Of a stretch of 15,612 nucleotides of DNA, positions 13,564 to 15,612 are shown piece after piece. Within the stretch, counting starts at the first letter, position 1. Every line of letters begins with the position of its first letter. The notes below the pieces were generated by a model, which saw only the letters and a program-made list of their open reading frames with translations, was not told where the DNA came from and made no database searches. The translations under genes were made by a program, and so were the position numbers. The stretch is from a bacterium UBP6_UBA1196 (GTDB lineage Bacteria; UBP6; UBA1177): contig DBYC01000055.1 in the NCBI GenBank assembly GCA_002310035.1, positions 1 to 15,612 of the forward strand, in the 5' to 3' direction.

Positions 13564-14919
13564 ATGCTTTTGGCACAAATACTTTCGGTAGTGATTTTTC
13601 TTGCGATGTTCATTCTCATGGTGACGGAAAAAATCGAACGCCATTTGGTTACGCTCGGCTGCGCGGTCCTGACCGCAATCCTTGTTTTCGGGCTCGGGAT
13701 GCATAGTTTCGACGCGATCATGGAGACACTTAACATAAAAATAATTCTGACGAAAAGTTTCTGGTACAGCGCTGGCGACGTTCCCGAAAACTCTACCGGG
13801 ATCAACTGGGCGACGATCTTCTTCATCGCCGGAATGATGGTCATGGTCGAGGGAATGGCAGCTTCGGGCTTCTTCCGCTGGCTCTGCATGAGGCTTGCGA
13901 AACTTGTCCACTACCGCGTCATCTACATTTTTGTGGCGTTCATGCTTATCTCCTTCGCCCTTTCGATGTTCATAGACAGCATCACGGTCATTCTTTTCCT
14001 TGCCGCGGTAACAGTCGAACTTTCGCGCCTTCTCAAATTCAATCCGGTGAGCATGATCCTTGCCGAAATTTTCTGCGCCAACCTCGGCGGTTCGGCGACG
14101 ATGTGCGGTGATCCGCCCAATATCATAATCGGAACGAGCCTCGGTTATTCTTTCGGTGATTTTCTCTCGAATACCGGACATATCGCCTTTATCTGCCTTG
14201 CCTTCACGCTTGTTTACTTCATTCTGCTATGCCGCAAGGAATACAACAGCGCAGGAAAAGATATTGATATTTCAATGATTCCGACACCGAAATCGGCAAT
14301 CGTCAGCAAAATCGGCTTCAGCAACAGCTGCATAATCTTCTCGATCGCGGTCGTTCTCCTTGTAACGCACGCCGAAACAGGTCTCACGGTTGCAACGATC
14401 GGCCTTGGGATCGCTCTTCTAACGCTTTTTGCAGCACCGAGGTACGCGACCAGGATCCTGAAACGCGTCGACTACAAGACACTTCTCTTTTTCATCGGAC
14501 TTTTCTTTGTCGTCGGCGGTCTGGAGCAGACAGGGATCCTCAAACTCATCGCCGATTTCATCGGAAGAGTCTCGGCAGGAAACGCCTACATCATGATTGC
14601 GATAATCATCTGGGTATCGGCAGTCGCGAGCGCTTTCATCGACAACATCCCTTTTGCCGCAACGATGATCCCCGTCATCAAATCGCTTGCCGCATCAACC
14701 GGAGTTTCGCTTGAAACCATGGCGTGGGCACTTTCGATGGGAACCGACATTGGCGGCAGCGGAACACCGATAGGAGCAAGCGCAAATGTAGTCGGGACCT
14801 CGGTTTCGGCAAAATCAGGTCACCCCGTCGGCTGGGGCAGATACTGCAAGCTCAGCGCACCCGCCGCGATAATAGTTGTCGCGATCAGCACGCTCTATAT
14901 TTTTGTGAAATATCTGTGA
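13564..14919 (+). CDS. ArsB/NhaD-type (ion transporter superfamily) membrane transporter
   Basis: A 451-residue inner-membrane protein with about 11-12 hydrophobic helices, arranged as two repeats. Each repeat has a matching pair of motifs: SMFIDSITVILFLAAV with GGSATMCGDPPNIIIGTSLG in the first half, and SAFIDNIPFAATMIPV with GGSGTPIGASANVVGTS in the second. These are the substrate- and cation-binding hairpin regions of the ArsB/NhaD/CitM/SLC13 group (ion transporter superfamily). NhaD members exchange sodium for protons, ArsB exports arsenite, and others import carboxylates; the sequence does not decide between them. No arsenic genes are nearby, so a sodium/proton or anion role is more likely than arsenite export. 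It is a single gene with its own promoter, and its stop is 9 nt from that of the convergent OsmC gene, with no terminator seen. Confidence 0.88.
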   Translation: MLLAQILSVVIFLAMFILMVTEKIERHLVTLGCAVLTAILVFGLGMHSFDAIMETLNIKIILTKSFWYSAGDVPENSTGINWATIFFIAGMMVMVEGMAASGFFRWLCMRLAKLVHYRVIYIFVAFMLISFALSMFIDSITVILFLAAVTVELSRLLKFNPVSMILAEIFCANLGGSATMCGDPPNIIIGTSLGYSFGDFLSNTGHIAFICLAFTLVYFILLCRKEYNSAGKDIDISMIPTPKSAIVSKIGFSNSCIIFSIAVVLLVTHAETGLTVATIGLGIALLTLFAAPRYATRILKRVDYKTLLFFIGLFFVVGGLEQTGILKLIADFIGRVSAGNAYIMIAIIIWVSAVASAFIDNIPFAATMIPVIKSLAASTGVSLETMAWALSMGTDIGGSGTPIGASANVVGTSVSAKSGHPVGWGRYCKLSAPAAIIVVAISTLYIFVKYL

Positions 14920-14928
14920 TTCTTTAGA

Positions 14929-15345
14929 TTAGAAGTTCATAGTGACGTTTACGATCACTTCACTACCTAATGTCTTTGCGACAGGACATGTGTCCGCAGC
15001 GCTTTTAAGCATTGCCTTCTGCTTGTCAGTGTACTCGTGATGCGGAAAATTGATAACTATGTCTATCTGTCCTATACGACGAGGGTCTGCAACCATAGTT
15101 TTTTGAATTTCGTATGTAGTGCCGTCAACATTAAAACCGTGCGCTTCAGCAGTAATTCCCATTATCGTCATCATGCAGGCACCCAGTGCTCCGCAAACAA
15201 GATCTGTGGGCGAAAAAGCTTCTCCCTTGCCGTGATTGTCTGTCGGGGCATCGGTCATAATCGTGTTGTTTGATTTAAGATGAGTTAATTCATTGCGCAG
15301 TCCGCCTTTGTACTCACCTTTGATTATCGGGTTGATGTTTGCCAT
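14929..15345 (-). CDS. OsmC/Ohr family protein
   Basis: A 138-residue cytoplasmic protein of the OsmC/Ohr family, dimeric thiol peroxidases that reduce organic hydroperoxides. The two active-site cysteines are visible in ALGACMMT (Cys57) and ADTCPVAKTL (Cys120). The length is typical. An additional Cys51 lies six residues before the first. I chose the second of two near ATGs (15345): AAGGAG at 15357-15352 lies 6 nt before it but directly abuts the first ATG (15351), which is too close. The family contains OsmC, Ohr and a third, less studied YhfA-like group; the motifs alone do not assign it to one, so no symbol is given. It is a single gene with a strong-looking promoter, converging on the transporter gene. 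Confidence 0.92.
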   Translation of the reverse strand: MANINPIIKGEYKGGLRNELTHLKSNNTIMTDAPTDNHGKGEAFSPTDLVCGALGACMMTIMGITAEAHGFNVDGTTYEIQKTMVADPRRIGQIDIVINFPHHEYTDKQKAMLKSAADTCPVAKTLGSEVIVNVTMNF

Positions 15346-15351
15346 TTTCAT

Positions 15352-15357
15352 CTCCTT
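15352..15357 (-). promoter_or_regulatory. Ribosome binding site that sets the OsmC gene start
   Basis: AAGGAG on the minus strand, 6 nt before the ATG at 15345 and 0 nt before the ATG at 15351, so the downstream ATG is favoured. Confidence 0.7.
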
Positions 15358-15385
15358 CTAATAAAATAAAACAATAAAACGCCTC

Positions 15386-15413
15386 ATTGTAGCGAGCCAC
15401 CTGGTTTTGGCAA
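15386..15413 (-). promoter_or_regulatory. Promoter of the OsmC-family gene
   Basis: On the minus strand TTGCCA (15413-15408), a 16-nt spacer and TACAAT (15391-15386), about 40 nt before the start codon. Confidence 0.6.
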
Positions 15414-15452
15414 GAATTCCACTGCAAATTTGTTTTTCGGAATATTTTTGCA

Positions 15453-15480
15453 TGTTATTCTGAGCAAAGGGAAGAATCTC
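15453..15480. repeat. TTATTCTGAGC...GAAGAATCTC motif, resembling a widespread intergenic repeat
   Basis: ATTCT (15456-15460) and AGAAT (15473-15477) form short inverted arms around GAGCAAAGGGA. From memory, a very similar motif (ATTCTGAGCGAAGCGAAGAATCTC) recurs in intergenic regions of many uncultured bacterial genomes. This copy would be a diverged one. Only one copy is in the window. Confidence 0.4.
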
Positions 15481-15519
15481 CGAGAAAACTCAGAAAAACG
15501 CCGTTTTCTGAAATTTCTT
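15481..15519. repeat. 39-nt imperfect hairpin repeat, copy 1
   Basis: GAGAAA, AC, TCAGAAAA, the loop ACGCCG, TTTTCTGA, AA, TTTCTT: an inner stem of 8 bp and an outer stem of 6 bp closed by a G-T pair. It matches copy 2 at 32 of 39 positions with a period of 51 nt. Confidence 0.65.
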
Positions 15520-15531
15520 CCTAAAAATTGA

Positions 15532-15570
15532 CGAGAAAACTCAAAAAATCGTTGATTTTTGAAATTTCTC
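15532..15570. repeat. 39-nt imperfect hairpin repeat, copy 2
   Basis: The same layout as copy 1. The inner-stem G-C pair of copy 1 (units 13 and 28) is A-T here, and the outer G-T pair is G-C, so pairing is kept while the sequence differs. Nothing else recognisable lies between 15571 and the window end. Confidence 0.65.
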
Positions 15571-15612
15571 TTAATTGCTACTGTTGAAAAATCTTTTACT
15601 TCCTTTCCAAAT

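Noticed and set aside
13543..14181. 212-codon minus-strand open frame opposite the ion transporter
   Set aside because: Low-complexity Arg/His/Glu-rich product, antisense to a clear membrane protein; a shadow frame.
15481..15570. The repeated hairpins as a short CRISPR array
   Set aside because: Only two units, with seven differences, and a 12-nt interval that is too short for spacers; no cas genes nearby.

Overview
The window is about 15.6 kb of ordinary, densely coding bacterial chromosome with moderate G+C. The organism is a diderm (Gram-negative-type) bacterium: it encodes an outer-membrane beta-barrel of the Omp85/surface-antigen type ending in Phe, a lipoprotein foldase, Lgt and an RND exporter. 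A butyrate kinase fits a fermentative, probably anaerobic life. I cannot name the phylum from the sequence. No phage, transposase, CRISPR or resistance island is visible.

Layout. (1) Positions 1-2884, plus strand: a co-directional run of butyrate kinase (its first few codons lie off the left edge), a uracil-DNA-glycosylase-like protein overlapping it by 8 nt, and an outer-membrane barrel protein directly abutting. (2) Positions 2920-4313, plus strand: a tRNA with CAU anticodon and its own promoter, an intrinsic terminator, a coiled-coil/zinc-ribbon protein starting at a TTG, and the RNase P RNA gene rnpB. (3) Positions 4348-5658, plus strand: a sodium:neurotransmitter-symporter-family amino acid transporter, whose stop codon overlaps that of the converging RND exporter. 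(4) Positions 5655-13341, minus strand: a seven-gene operon, read from right to left: parvulin-like lipoprotein, prfB (RF2), lgt, an unrecognised exported protein, a divergent YchF-type P-loop NTPase, def (peptide deformylase), and an RND/MMPL exporter. Gaps range from a 26-nt overlap to 26 nt, and a good sigma-70-like promoter lies ahead of the first gene. (5) Positions 13473-14919, plus strand: an ArsB/NhaD-type ion transporter with its own promoter, divergent from the operon. (6) Positions 14929-15345, minus strand: an OsmC-family protein with a clear promoter. (7) Positions 15414-15612: a noncoding tail with a repeat-like motif and two copies of a 39-nt imperfect hairpin whose stems carry compensatory differences.

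How it fits together. The operon links the end of translation (RF2), nascent-chain trimming (deformylase), a ribosome-associated-type NTPase relative (YchF), lipoprotein modification (Lgt), a lipoprotein folding factor that is itself an expected Lgt substrate, an exported unknown, and an envelope exporter. It looks like a growth-linked 'ribosome to envelope' housekeeping operon. The least explained items are the YchF relative that has lost the normal G3 motif, the exported 237-residue protein, the hairpin repeats at the right edge, and the terminator placed immediately before the ribosome binding site of the zinc-ribbon gene. I did not find a convincing wholly new system here.
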